Assembly (NCBI GenBank): GCA_036004445.1 | Contig: DASYRL010000129.1 | Location: forward strand, 1-30,340 | Origin: DASXUC01 sp036004445 | GTDB taxonomy: Bacteria > Sysuimicrobiota > Sysuimicrobiia > Sysuimicrobiales > Kaftiobacteriaceae | Direction of reading: 5' to 3' | DNA length: 30,340 nt | The notes under the pieces: model-generated | The model's input: only the letters and a program-made list of their open reading frames with translations | Database searches by the model: none | What the model was told of the DNA's origin: nothing | Made by a program: the position numbers and the translations under genes | Shown here: in pieces, positions 15,062 to 22,972 of the stretch | Numbering within the stretch: position 1 is the first letter of the stretch | How the letters are laid out: each line of letters starts with the position of its first letter

Positions 15062-16123
15062 TCAGACCTTGGCCTTGGCGGCGACCTCCTTCCCGGAGAC
15101 GGCCGGTGCGGGTGTTTCCGCGACCTGCGCCGGTCTCAGCAGCCCCACCGCCGCCCGCACGCGCCGCTCGATCTCGCGGGCCAGCTCCGGGTTGTTGTCC
15201 AGGAAGTCTCGGGCGTTGTCCCGGCCCTGCCCCAGCTTCATTTCACCGAAAGCGAACCACGTGCCGGTGCGCTGCACGACGCCCTGCGCCACGGCGACGT
15301 CGAGGGTACTCGCGGTCTTGGAAATCCCGTGGCCGTAGTAAATGTCCACCTCGGCATCCCGGAACGGCGGGGCGACCTTGTTCTTGACCACCTTCACGCG
15401 GGCGCGCATTCCCTTCACTTCGTCGCCCGACTTGATGTTCTCCGTGCGGCGAATCTCTATCCGTACCGACGAGTAGAACTTCAGCGCGCGGCCGCCCGTG
15501 GTCGTTTCAGGGTTGCCGAACATGACCCCGATCTTCTCGCGGATCTGATTGATGAAGATGACCGTCGTGTTGGAACGGCTGATCGCGCCGACCAGCTTGC
15601 GCAGCGCCTGCGACATCAGCCGCGCCTGCAGTCCGACGTGAGCGTCCCCCATGTCGCCTTCGAGCTCCGCCCGCGGGACCAGCGCGGCGACCGAGTCCAC
15701 GGTGACGACATCCACCGCGCCGCTGCGCACCAGCATCTCGGCGATCTCCAGCGCCTGCTCGCCGGAATCGGGCTGCGAGATCAGCAGGCTGTCGATGTCC
15801 ATCCCTACGGCTTTGGCGTAGTTGGGATCCAGGGCGTGTTCGGCGTCGATGAAGGCGGCCACCCCGCCCTCGCGCTGCGCCTCGGCCATGATGTGGTAGC
15901 CGAGGGTCGTCTTCCCCGATGATTCCGGCCCGTAGATTTCGACGACCCGACCGCGGGGAACACCGCCGACGCCGAGGGCGATGTCCACCGCCAGGGCGCC
16001 GGTGGGGATGACTTCAACCTGAAGCCGGGCCGACGCCTCACCCAACTTCATGATGGATCCCTTGCCGAACTGCTTCTCGATCTGGCTCACCGCCAGGTCC
16101 AGCGCACGCTGCCGTTCGTTCAT
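15062..16123 (-). CDS. recA: Recombinase RecA
   Basis: RecA forms filaments on single-stranded DNA, drives strand exchange and triggers LexA self-cleavage. The ATG at 16121-16123 begins MNERQRALDLAVSQIEKQFG, the standard family start, and gives 353 residues (E. coli 352). Walker A GPESSGKT is at residues 65-72; the conserved KSGDEVKG-like and FINQIREKIGVMFGNPETTTGG regions are intact (read from 15420 to 15570). The frame is open for 13 codons upstream, but these overlap the promoter and are not coding. A strong promoter with a LexA-like box precedes it. recX follows after 4 bases, then the helicase-nuclease and the SbcD/SbcC-like pair, making recA the head of a five-gene repair operon. Confidence 0.98.
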   Translation of the reverse strand: MNERQRALDLAVSQIEKQFGKGSIMKLGEASARLQVEVIPTGALAVDIALGVGGVPRGRVVEIYGPESSGKTTLGYHIMAEAQREGGVAAFIDAEHALDPNYAKAVGMDIDSLLISQPDSGEQALEIAEMLVRSGAVDVVTVDSVAALVPRAELEGDMGDAHVGLQARLMSQALRKLVGAISRSNTTVIFINQIREKIGVMFGNPETTTGGRALKFYSSVRIEIRRTENIKSGDEVKGMRARVKVVKNKVAPPFRDAEVDIYYGHGISKTASTLDVAVAQGVVQRTGTWFAFGEMKLGQGRDNARDFLDNNPELAREIERRVRAAVGLLRPAQVAETPAPAVSGKEVAAKAKV

Positions 16124-16152
16124 CACCGGCCCCCAGTCTTCAAGGTGCGCGC

Positions 16153-16181
16153 ATCGTACCAAACAAGTGTTCGCTTGTCAA
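16153..16181 (-). promoter_or_regulatory. recA: recA promoter (sigma-A type)
   Basis: On the minus strand TTGACA (16176-16181), a perfect -35, and TACGAT (16153-16158), a 4/6 -10, are separated by exactly 17 bases. The transcript would start near 16146, about 23 bases before the recA ATG. Confidence 0.85.
16160..16173 (-). promoter_or_regulatory. LexA (SOS) box in the recA promoter spacer
   Basis: CGAACACTTGTTTG closely fits the Gram-positive LexA box CGAAC-N4-GTTYG and sits wholly between the -35 and -10 boxes, where bound LexA would block RNA polymerase. lexA itself is not in the window. Confidence 0.8.
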
Positions 16182-16225
16182 TAGCTCACCTGGGTTATGC
16201 GTTCCCACCCTGGACGGTACTAGTT

Positions 16226-16801
16226 CTAGTGGACTCCCAGCGGAACCTCCTCAAGGGCTGTGTATGACGAGCCCTTTGGGCTCAGGCGGCTTTCGTAGAC
16301 GGTCAGGGTGTCAATGACCTGGCCGCCCACGGAAACGTCCCTGAGGCGCTCCAGCGCGCGAACAATGTCTCCCCAGGTCCGGACGTCCCGGATCCGGGCG
16401 AGGGTCAGGTGGGGCCGGAAGCGCCGCCGGTCGAGGGGAAAGCGCTGCCGAGCCAGCTGCTGTTCCAGTCCCGCGGCGAGCGCTTCGAGGTCGTCCTTGC
16501 CTTCCCCCACCCCCACCCAGACCACCTCGGGCTTCTGGAGGGTGGGAAACGCGCCCAACGACGCGAGGTGGATGCGGAACGGTTGTGCGGCGGCGGCGGT
16601 CTCGCGGGCGGCGATCCGTGCGCGCGCGACCTGGGCCGTCGAGACCTCGCCCAGGAACTTCAGGGTGAAATGCAAATTCGCGGGCTTGATCCACTTCAAT
16701 CGGGCGCCGGCGGCTTCCAGGTCCCGTTCGAGCGTCACGACGGCGGCGCGCAGGGTCGCGTTGAGGTCGACCGCGATGAACGTGCGGTGCAGGTCCGCCA
16801 T
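16226..16801 (-). CDS. thpR: RNA 2',3'-cyclic phosphodiesterase (LigT/ThpR family)
   Basis: A 191-residue 2H phosphoesterase. The two catalytic HxTx motifs are visible: HFTL at residues 44-47 and HLTL at 131-134, at normal spacing for the family (about 180-190 residues). Members open 2',3'-cyclic phosphates on RNA ends and can reverse 2'-5' ligation. The ATG at 16799-16801 overlaps the last base of the cinA stop (TGATG); a GTG one codon earlier is an equally possible start. The recA promoter follows 44 bases after its stop, so it probably ends the rodZ-cinA-thpR unit. This is the second cyclic-phosphate enzyme here, after ymdB. Confidence 0.93.
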   Translation of the reverse strand: MADLHRTFIAVDLNATLRAAVVTLERDLEAAGARLKWIKPANLHFTLKFLGEVSTAQVARARIAARETAAAAQPFRIHLASLGAFPTLQKPEVVWVGVGEGKDDLEALAAGLEQQLARQRFPLDRRRFRPHLTLARIRDVRTWGDIVRALERLRDVSVGGQVIDTLTVYESRLSPKGSSYTALEEVPLGVH

Positions 16802-18039
16802 CACCTGATCAGGTGGAGGCGCAGCCAGTTCAACGCCGCCTGCGCCGCGAGGAGGCGTACGCCGCGCCGGCCCGGTTCCGGTCCGAGCTGCAGCCGGTGC
16901 GTTCGCGTGCCATCGGCATCGGCCAAGCCGAGGAACACGAGTCCCACCGGTTTGTCCGCGGTCGCGCCCCCGGGTCCCGCGATGCCGGTGACGGCGAGCC
17001 CAACGTGGCTGCCGGTCCGCCCCCGGACGCCGGCGGCCATCGCGCCGGCGGTCTGCGCGCTCACAGCGCCGAACTCCGCGATGGTGTCAGGGGGGACGTC
17101 GAGCAGGTTGATTTTCAGCGCGTCGCTGTACGCGACGATGCCGCCCAGGAAGTACCCCGAGCTGCCCGGGACGTTCGTGAAGCGTTCCCCGATCAATCCG
17201 CCCGTGCACGATTCCGCGACGCTGACGGTGAGCCCGCGATCGGCGAGCAGGATGCCGGTGACCTGCTCCAGCGTCTGGTCGTCGGTCCCATACACGAGGC
17301 GACCCAACCGCTCGCGGACCAGCCGCTCGCCGCGGTCGAGCTGCGCGCGGACCTCGTCCGGGCCGCCCTTGGCGGTCAGCCGCAGGTGCACTTCGCCGAG
17401 TTTGGCGTAGGGGGCGATCGTCGGCGCCGTGCCGCCGACCAGATCGCGGATGCGGACTTCCACCGCCGACTCCCCCTCTCCGGTGACGCGCAGAACGCGC
17501 GACCCGATGACGACCTGCGCGCTCATCCGCTCCCGCAGCAGCGGCAGCAGATAGTCGGTCACCATCGCCTCCATCTCGTACGGCACCCCCGGCATGATAA
17601 CGATGGTGGTGCCGTCGTGCTCGAGATGGATCCCCGGCGCCGTGCCGCGGGTATTGGGAATCGGCCGGGCGCCGGCGGGAATGAGCGCCTGCTTGAACAC
17701 GGTCTCCGGCGGCGTGCGGCCCCGCGATTCGAAGAAGTGCCCGATCGCCTCGGCGATGGCGTCGTGGCGGATGAGCTCGAGCCCCAGCAGTCCAGCGATC
17801 GCGGCAACCGTGAGATCGTCTTCAGTCGGACCGAGCCCGCCGGTCATGACGATCAGGTCCGCGCGGCTCATTGCCAGGCGAACGGCCTCCTGCACCCGTG
17901 CGGGATTGTCGCCGACCGTTTGCTTGAAATAGACATCGACCCCGGCTCCGGCCAGGCGCTGCGCGAGGTAGGCGGCGTTGGTGTCGACGATCTGACCGAG
18001 CAGCAGCTCAGTGCCTACGGAGATAATCTCGGCCTTCAT
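16801..18039 (-). CDS. cinA: CinA-family nicotinamide-nucleotide amidase
   Basis: A 412-residue two-domain CinA. The N-terminal MoaB-like domain (about 1-170) starts MKAEIISVGTELLLGQIVDTN and has the MTGGLGPTEDD motif; its family role is ADP-ribose or related pyrophosphatase activity. The C-terminal PncC amidase domain (about 255-412) has AESCTGG, GGIVAYSDALK and VTGIAGPGG, and converts nicotinamide mononucleotide to nicotinate mononucleotide in NAD recycling. Length and both domains are normal. ATG 18039 overlaps the stop of the rodZ-like gene (ATGA). Placement before recA is a conserved arrangement in many Gram-positive bacteria. Confidence 0.96.
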   Translation of the reverse strand: MKAEIISVGTELLLGQIVDTNAAYLAQRLAGAGVDVYFKQTVGDNPARVQEAVRLAMSRADLIVMTGGLGPTEDDLTVAAIAGLLGLELIRHDAIAEAIGHFFESRGRTPPETVFKQALIPAGARPIPNTRGTAPGIHLEHDGTTIVIMPGVPYEMEAMVTDYLLPLLRERMSAQVVIGSRVLRVTGEGESAVEVRIRDLVGGTAPTIAPYAKLGEVHLRLTAKGGPDEVRAQLDRGERLVRERLGRLVYGTDDQTLEQVTGILLADRGLTVSVAESCTGGLIGERFTNVPGSSGYFLGGIVAYSDALKINLLDVPPDTIAEFGAVSAQTAGAMAAGVRGRTGSHVGLAVTGIAGPGGATADKPVGLVFLGLADADGTRTHRLQLGPEPGRRGVRLLAAQAALNWLRLHLIR

Positions 18040-18839
18040 TGCCTACGGTTGGTGAAGGTTTGTTCCCAGACGCGCTGCCCCGCGGGTGTTGGGATGCGGC
18101 GGCCGTTGACCTCGACCGCTGCGGCGGGAGCATTGCCCAATCTGATGGTCACCCCTGGGGCGGACCACGTCCGTGCGTCGCCGGCGTGCAGCATTCCCTC
18201 GAACACGCGCCGCCCGGCGATCGTGACCCGTACCCACGTCGTGCCCGTGGCGCGCACCGTCACCGAAAGCGGCGCGGTCACGTTGGGTACCGATGGAGCC
18301 GGTGGCGCCGGCGGGGTCGGTGTGGGTGGGGAGACCGGCTCAGGGGCACCGGGTGCGGGACGCGGAACGGCGGCCATTGGGGCGTCTTCAAAGGGGGACG
18401 ACGCCGCCGACGGGCTGGGCGACGGGAGCACCGGCGGCTCGTTGAACGCGCGCCAGCCCTGGTAGCCGACGTAGCCGAACACGGCGGCGATCACCGCGAT
18501 GCCCCCCAGCACGTACGTCACCACGCGGCGCAGCCGCGACGGCGGCGCGACCGGGCGGATCGGGATTTCCCCGGGGCGTCCGGCCAGCGAGGGCTGCGGT
18601 GCGGCGAAGGCCTCCGGGTACACCGCGACGAGCTCGTCGGAATCGAGACCCAGCGCGGCCGCGTAGGCACGCAGGAACCCTTTGGCGTAGATCGGTGCGG
18701 GGAGTTTCCCGAACTCCTCATCCTCGAGGGCCTGGAGGTACGCGACGCGGATGCGGGTTTGCTGGGCCGCATCGTCGAGCGTGATCCGTCTGGCTTCGCG
18801 GGCGTTGCGCAACCGCTCCCCAATGCCAACTTTCACCAT
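18036..18839 (-). CDS. rodZ: RodZ-like helix-turn-helix membrane protein
   Basis: A 267-residue protein with the RodZ layout: a cytoplasmic Xre-type helix-turn-helix (about residues 4-75, IGERLRNAREARRITLDDAA), a basic juxtamembrane stretch, one membrane helix (about 106-125, VVTYVLGGIAVIAAVFGYVG), a Pro/Ser-rich linker and a C-terminal beta domain of the DUF4115 type (VTVRATGTTWVRVTIAG...). RodZ links MreB filaments to the cell-wall elongation machinery, suggesting a rod-shaped cell. The start is ATG 18837-18839; a GTG one codon upstream is possible. It overlaps cinA by 4 bases. In Bacillus a pgsA gene sits between these two; it is absent here. Confidence 0.9.
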   Translation of the reverse strand: MVKVGIGERLRNAREARRITLDDAAQQTRIRVAYLQALEDEEFGKLPAPIYAKGFLRAYAAALGLDSDELVAVYPEAFAAPQPSLAGRPGEIPIRPVAPPSRLRRVVTYVLGGIAVIAAVFGYVGYQGWRAFNEPPVLPSPSPSAASSPFEDAPMAAVPRPAPGAPEPVSPPTPTPPAPPAPSVPNVTAPLSVTVRATGTTWVRVTIAGRRVFEGMLHAGDARTWSAPGVTIRLGNAPAAAVEVNGRRIPTPAGQRVWEQTFTNRRQ

Positions 18840-18857
18840 CACGCGACCACTTTAACC

Positions 18858-18965
18858 CAACCTACACAACCGACACAACCTACACAACCTACTCAACCTA
18901 CAAAATCACCCGCCAACCCAGAGCACGGTAGGTAATTGTGTAGGTTGTGTCAGTTGTGTAGGTTG
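18858..18965. repeat. 30-bp inverted repeat of ACAACCTAC-type units between psuG and rodZ
   Basis: Left arm 18858-18887 and right arm 18936-18965 match in inverted orientation at 29 of 30 positions around a 48-base spacer. Each arm is a degenerate tandem of CTACACAAC-like units, and extra units continue to 18901. The psuG stop (TGA, 18950-18952) lies inside the right arm and the final residues LNLHN are encoded by it. Confidence 0.92.
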
Positions 18966-19915
18966 AGTGAGTTCCGAATGGCGACAGCAATCCGGGCGGC
19001 CAGACGAGCGTTGGCGCGCAGCAGGGCAACGTTGGCGCGCAGCGAGGCCCCCGCGGTGATCTCCGCCAGCGCATCGAGGAGAAACGGGGTCAGGTTACTG
19101 CCCACGGCACCGGCGCGTTCCGCTTTCGCCCGTGCTTGTGCGACCGCATCGGCCACCTCCCCGGCATCGAGCGCTTCTGCCAGAGGGATCGGGTTGGCGA
19201 CCACGACTCCGCTGCGCTGGCCCAGGGCCCTCTGGGCCATCAGGATCGCGGCAGCATCCTGCGGCGAATCGATCCGCCGCGGTGCGGGCACGCCGCTGTC
19301 GGCGGCCAGGAAGTACGGAAACCGGTCCGTGCGAAACCCGACGACGGTCACGCCGGCGGTCTCCAAGAATTCCACGGTTTTCGGGATGTCGCAGATGGCT
19401 TTGGCGCCGGAGCAGACGACAAGAACCGGATGGGACGACAGCGCGGACAGGTCGGCGGAGACGTCCCAGGTGCGCTCCGCGCCGAGATGCACGCCCCCGA
19501 TCCCGCCGGTGGCCATCACCGGTACACCGATGAGATCAGCGATGGCCGCGGTGGCCGACACGGTCGTGCCACCGGTGTGCCCAAGGGCGAGCGCGGTGGG
19601 GAGATCGCGCGCGGCGATTTTTGCGACCTGGCCGCCGGTTAGGCGCGCCAAGTCGCCTGGTGAAGCGCCCACGATGATCCGGCCGTTCACGACCGCCGTG
19701 ACCACCGCCAGGACGCCTTCGTCCGCCGCGTCGGCGACCATCTCGGCCACGGTTCGGATGGCAACGGCGGCGGGCAGCCCGTGCGATACGACGGCGGACT
19801 CCAGCAAGACCAGTGGCCTCCGCTGGGCCAGCGCGTCCGCTACCGCCGGGGCGAGATCGACCCCCGCGGGCCCATCGGCCCTGAGCGAGAGCAGCGAGTC
19901 GAAGGGTTCAGACAT
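18950..19915 (-). CDS. psuG: Pseudouridine-5'-phosphate glycosidase
   Basis: PsuG cleaves the C-C glycosidic bond of pseudouridine 5'-phosphate to uracil and ribose 5-phosphate. At 321 residues it has the family blocks: RRPLVLLESAVVSHGLP (near residue 32), GGTTVSATAAIA, GVPVMATGGIGGVHLGAE, SGAKAICDIPKTVEFLET and GVVVANPIPLAEALD. The E of LLES, the GGIGG loop and the K of AKAICD correspond to known active-site positions of the family (inference by motif). It overlaps the kinase gene by 8 bases. Both ends are odd: residues 3-13 (EPFDSLLSLRA) come from a dispersed 32-bp element and the last five from the inverted repeat at 18936-18965. The core domain seems complete. Confidence 0.95.
   Translation of the reverse strand: MSEPFDSLLSLRADGPAGVDLAPAVADALAQRRPLVLLESAVVSHGLPAAVAIRTVAEMVADAADEGVLAVVTAVVNGRIIVGASPGDLARLTGGQVAKIAARDLPTALALGHTGGTTVSATAAIADLIGVPVMATGGIGGVHLGAERTWDVSADLSALSSHPVLVVCSGAKAICDIPKTVEFLETAGVTVVGFRTDRFPYFLAADSGVPAPRRIDSPQDAAAILMAQRALGQRSGVVVANPIPLAEALDAGEVADAVAQARAKAERAGAVGSNLTPFLLDALAEITAGASLRANVALLRANARLAARIAVAIRNSLNLHN
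19878..19909. repeat. Dispersed 32-bp element, copy 1 (psuK/psuG junction)
   Basis: Shares 28 of 32 positions with 24500-24531 in the same orientation. It begins directly at the psuK stop codon and encodes the first residues of PsuG. Ends GCCCT and AGGGT form an imperfect inverted pair. Confidence 0.8.
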
Positions 19916-20819
19916 AAGCCCGCAGCGCCTCGACGCTGAATGCCGGATGCGTCGCTCCCTGCATCGTCACCGTCATGGCGCCCGCCGCGCGGGCCAGTTG
20001 GAGGGATTCGCGGGTCGACAGTCCAGAGATCCGGCCGAAGATGGCGGCCGCAGCGGCGGCATCGCCCGCGCCCGTCGGGTCGACGACCGCCACCGGCCGC
20101 GCCTCCAGCCAGTGCGTCTCATCGGCGGCGATCCCGACGCCCGACGCGCCCATCGAGACGAGGACGTCGGCGCCGGTGCGCCGCCGGAGGACATCCGCCG
20201 CGTCGAGCGCCTCCTCGGCCGAGGTAATGGGCCTCCCGGCCAGCACTTCGAGCTCCGCGGCGCTGGCGGCAATCAACACCGCCCGGTCCAGGACCGCCGA
20301 TACGCGCGCCGCCTTCGCGGGCGACGTCGGCAGCAGACAGATAGCCGTTGCCCTGGCGACGTCGATCGCTGCGGCGATGGTCTGCTCGTGGAGATTCGCA
20401 TCGATGACGACCATACCCACGTGACGGGCCAGGCCCGCGGCGTCGCGCACCTGGGCGGGTGAGAGGGCTTCGGCGGCCGCCATGTCGGAAACCGCCAGCA
20501 GGTCAGGACCGACGCCAGCCAGCGCGACGTAGTAGTTCGAGCGATCGGCGGTGCGAACGATTCCGGCAACACGGACACCGGCGCGGGCGGTTTCCGCGAT
20601 GAGATAATCTCCGGCCGGATCGGCTCCGACACCGGAGATCAGGTCGGTGGTGACACCCAGGCGGGCCAGATTCGCCGCCACGTTCCGTCCGGCTCCGCCC
20701 GCGCTCACGGAGACGGCGCCTGGATTGGACACTCCCGGCCGCAGGGACCGGCTCGGCCGGGCGATGACGTCGAGGTTGCAGCCGCCGAAGACGATGACCG
20801 ATCGTCGTTCCTGGTTCAT
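19908..20819 (-). CDS. psuK: PfkB-family carbohydrate kinase, probable pseudouridine kinase
   Basis: A 303-residue ribokinase-fold kinase. The N-terminal signature region GGAGRNVAANLARLG (near residue 41) binds substrate, and the C-terminal DPTGAGDAAAAAAIFG holds the catalytic Asp and the anion hole. The family alone does not fix the substrate, but the 8-base overlap with psuG strongly suggests pseudouridine kinase, which supplies pseudouridine 5'-phosphate to PsuG. ATG at 20817-20819 has only a weak, distant GGAG. The ABC importer genes lie 46 bases upstream in the same direction, so import, phosphorylation and cleavage appear to be one operon. Confidence 0.9.
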   Translation of the reverse strand: MNQERRSVIVFGGCNLDVIARPSRSLRPGVSNPGAVSVSAGGAGRNVAANLARLGVTTDLISGVGADPAGDYLIAETARAGVRVAGIVRTADRSNYYVALAGVGPDLLAVSDMAAAEALSPAQVRDAAGLARHVGMVVIDANLHEQTIAAAIDVARATAICLLPTSPAKAARVSAVLDRAVLIAASAAELEVLAGRPITSAEEALDAADVLRRRTGADVLVSMGASGVGIAADETHWLEARPVAVVDPTGAGDAAAAAAIFGRISGLSTRESLQLARAAGAMTVTMQGATHPAFSVEALRAYV

Positions 20820-20843
20820 GGTTGCGCCGACCGCTCCACGATC

Positions 20844-20871
20844 GACGAACGATGAATGACGAACGTCATTC
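20844..20871. repeat. GACGAACG direct repeat and palindrome over the nupQ stop
   Basis: GACGAACG occurs at 20844-20851 and 20858-20865. GAATGAC-GAAC-GTCATTC (20854-20871) is a perfect 7-bp palindrome with a 4-base loop, and it contains the permease stop codon (20866-20868). Confidence 0.75.
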
Positions 20872-21837
20872 TTCTTCCTTCGCGTAGGGGATGCCGTCCG
20901 CGGCCGGCGGGCGGGCGCGGCGCACGACGCCGGCGAGCACGAGAATCGTCACGAAGTACGGCAGGGCGCTGATGAACTGATACGGGACCGGCAGGCGGAC
21001 AACGCGCAGGCTCAGCGCGTCGAAGTACCCGAACAGCGCCGACGCGCCCAGCGCGCCAAGCGGCCACCAGTTGCCGAAGATCATCGCCGCCAGCGCGATG
21101 AACCCTCGCCCCTGGGTCATCCCTTCGAAGTACAGATGCGCCTGCTCGATGGACAGGTAGGCTCCCGCCATCCCCGCCAGGGCGCCGCTGATCAGCACGC
21201 CCGCGTAGCGCATCCGGTAGACGTTGATCCCCAGCGTGTCGGCGGCCAGCGGGTACTCGCCGACGGCGCGGAGGCGCAGGCCGAACCGCGTTCGCAGCAG
21301 GATCCACTGGCTGACGATGACCAGCGCGATGGCCACCAGAATCAGCGGCGAAATCCCGGTCACGATCGGGCCGAGGATCGGGATTGCCTTCAGCCCGGGC
21401 ACGTTGATCGGTGTGAAGCCGCGGACACCCGGCGACTGCGTCGCCACGCCGAAGAACAGGATATTGAGGAACCGGGCGAGCCCCACGGCGAGCAGGTTCA
21501 GCGCCACGCCGGAAATGATCTGATCGACGCGGAAGGTGATCGTGACCACCGCGTGGATGAGCGCGAACACGGCGCCCGCGGCGACCGCCGCCAGCACGCC
21601 GGCCAGCGGGGCAAGGTCGGGGACCGCGGCGGTGAGGGCGGGGAAGCTCCGCGCAAAGACGTAGTCGCCGATCGCCCCGAAGAACGTGCCCATGATCATC
21701 ATGCCTTCCAGGCCGATGTTCACGACGCCGCCCCGTTCGGAGTACACCGCGCCCAACGACGCCAGCAGGATTGGCATGGTCACCCGGACCGCCGAGGCGA
21801 TGAGGGCGAGGCTGAACAGGGAGGCGACGATGTCCAC
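20866..21837 (-). CDS. Nucleoside-type ABC transporter permease (NupQ-like)
   Basis: A 323-residue integral membrane protein of the BPD_transp_2 family (YufQ/NupQ type). The start is GTG at 21835-21837, one base after the TAA of the other permease, giving VDIVASLFSLALIASAVRVT...; the longer open frame upstream overlaps coding sequence and is discarded. About eight hydrophobic segments are visible, with the family block GGVVNIGLEGMMIMGTF near residue 39 and a second conserved region with GALAGMAGAYLSIEQ. It pairs with the permease encoded upstream to form the channel of the importer. Substrate is inferred from the psuK-psuG neighbours. Its stop codon lies inside a short palindrome. Confidence 0.92.
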   Translation of the reverse strand: MDIVASLFSLALIASAVRVTMPILLASLGAVYSERGGVVNIGLEGMMIMGTFFGAIGDYVFARSFPALTAAVPDLAPLAGVLAAVAAGAVFALIHAVVTITFRVDQIISGVALNLLAVGLARFLNILFFGVATQSPGVRGFTPINVPGLKAIPILGPIVTGISPLILVAIALVIVSQWILLRTRFGLRLRAVGEYPLAADTLGINVYRMRYAGVLISGALAGMAGAYLSIEQAHLYFEGMTQGRGFIALAAMIFGNWWPLGALGASALFGYFDALSLRVVRLPVPYQFISALPYFVTILVLAGVVRRARPPAADGIPYAKEEE

Positions 21838-21838
21838 G

Positions 21839-22972
21839 TTAGCCCCCCGCTTCCGCCGCGGGCGCCGCCGACGGCACGGGTCGCTGGGCTTCCCGCTTGC
21901 GCTGGGCACGGATGTAGCGGTTGAGCAGCTCGTAGGCGACGACGATCGAGAGGATGATCAGCGCCTGCAGGATGACGATGACTTCCTTCGGCACGCGCGC
22001 GAAGAACTGCACTCCTTGGGCGCCGCGATCGAGAAAGCCGAACAGCAGCGCGGCGGCGATGACCCCCAGGGGGTTGTTCTTGGCAACCAGGGCGACCGAG
22101 ATCCCGAGAAATCCCAGCCCTTTGGGAAAGTCGATGTCCAGGTAGCCGAAGAACGCCTGGACGTCGCTGAGGCCGACCAGCCCGGCCACCGCCCCGCTGA
22201 GCATGAACATCAGGAACTGCGTACGGGCGTTGGGAATGCCGGCCGCCTCGGCCGCGTCCGGGTTGAACGCCACCGCGCGGACCTCGTAGCCGAACCGCGT
22301 GCGGCTGAGCAGCAGCGCGATCCCCACACACAGGACGAGGCCCAGCGGAAACAGCCAGCTCATCTTCGTGAGATCGGCGCCGGTGAATCCGAACAGCTGC
22401 AGCAGCGGAGCCAGTGACGGCATGCGGGCCGACGGGAGAAAGTCCGGCGTGCGCACGCGCGGGGTGCCGACCTGGGCGGGGTCGCGGAAGACGTCGGCGA
22501 TCAGGTAGAGGATTAGCGCGCCGGCGATGTAGTTCATCATGATGGTCGTGATCACTTCGTGCGCGCCTCGTTTGAGTTTGAGCACGATCGGGAGCAGCGC
22601 CCAGGTCATCCCGCCGACGACGGCGGCCAGCACGGCCAGCGGCAGGTGGATCACCGCGGGCAGCCCGCGGACGGCGAAGCCGACGTACGCGGCGCAGAAT
22701 GCGCCGATGTAGTACTGGCCTTCGACCCCGATGTTCCAGAGGTTGGCGCGGAAGGCAACCGCGACGGCAAGCCCAGCGAAGATCAGCGGGGTCGCTTTGA
22801 AGAGAATCGCCACCACGCTGTCTCCCCGCAGCAGGCCAAAGCGCACCATCACGCCGTAGACTTCCAGCGGGTTGCGGCCGATGGCCAGGATGATGACCGA
22901 CGCGATCAGCGCGCCGAACACGATCGCCAGGATCGGCGTGGCGATCTGCAGCAGGAGGAGGCGGCGTCTCAT
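21839..22972 (-). CDS. Nucleoside-type ABC transporter permease (NupP-like)
   Basis: A 377-residue permease of the same family, about 60 residues longer than its partner, as is usual for NupP versus NupQ. It starts at ATG 22970-22972 (MRRRLLLLQIATPILAIVFG), which overlaps the ATPase stop by 4 bases (ATGA). The positively charged N-terminus is followed by a first membrane helix; multiple helices follow, with the blocks LWNIGVEGQYYIGAF and GVALLFGFLDRGAQ-like C-terminal region. The upstream extension of the frame inside the ATPase gene is arginine-rich shadow sequence and not included. The C-terminus is a charged cytoplasmic tail. Confidence 0.92.
   Translation of the reverse strand: MRRRLLLLQIATPILAIVFGALIASVIILAIGRNPLEVYGVMVRFGLLRGDSVVAILFKATPLIFAGLAVAVAFRANLWNIGVEGQYYIGAFCAAYVGFAVRGLPAVIHLPLAVLAAVVGGMTWALLPIVLKLKRGAHEVITTIMMNYIAGALILYLIADVFRDPAQVGTPRVRTPDFLPSARMPSLAPLLQLFGFTGADLTKMSWLFPLGLVLCVGIALLLSRTRFGYEVRAVAFNPDAAEAAGIPNARTQFLMFMLSGAVAGLVGLSDVQAFFGYLDIDFPKGLGFLGISVALVAKNNPLGVIAAALLFGFLDRGAQGVQFFARVPKEVIVILQALIILSIVVAYELLNRYIRAQRKREAQRPVPSAAPAAEAGG

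Noticed and set aside
18858..18965. CRISPR-like array
   Set aside because: Units are only about 9-10 bp with no unique spacers of constant length and no cas genes nearby; it is a tandem array with an inverted copy.
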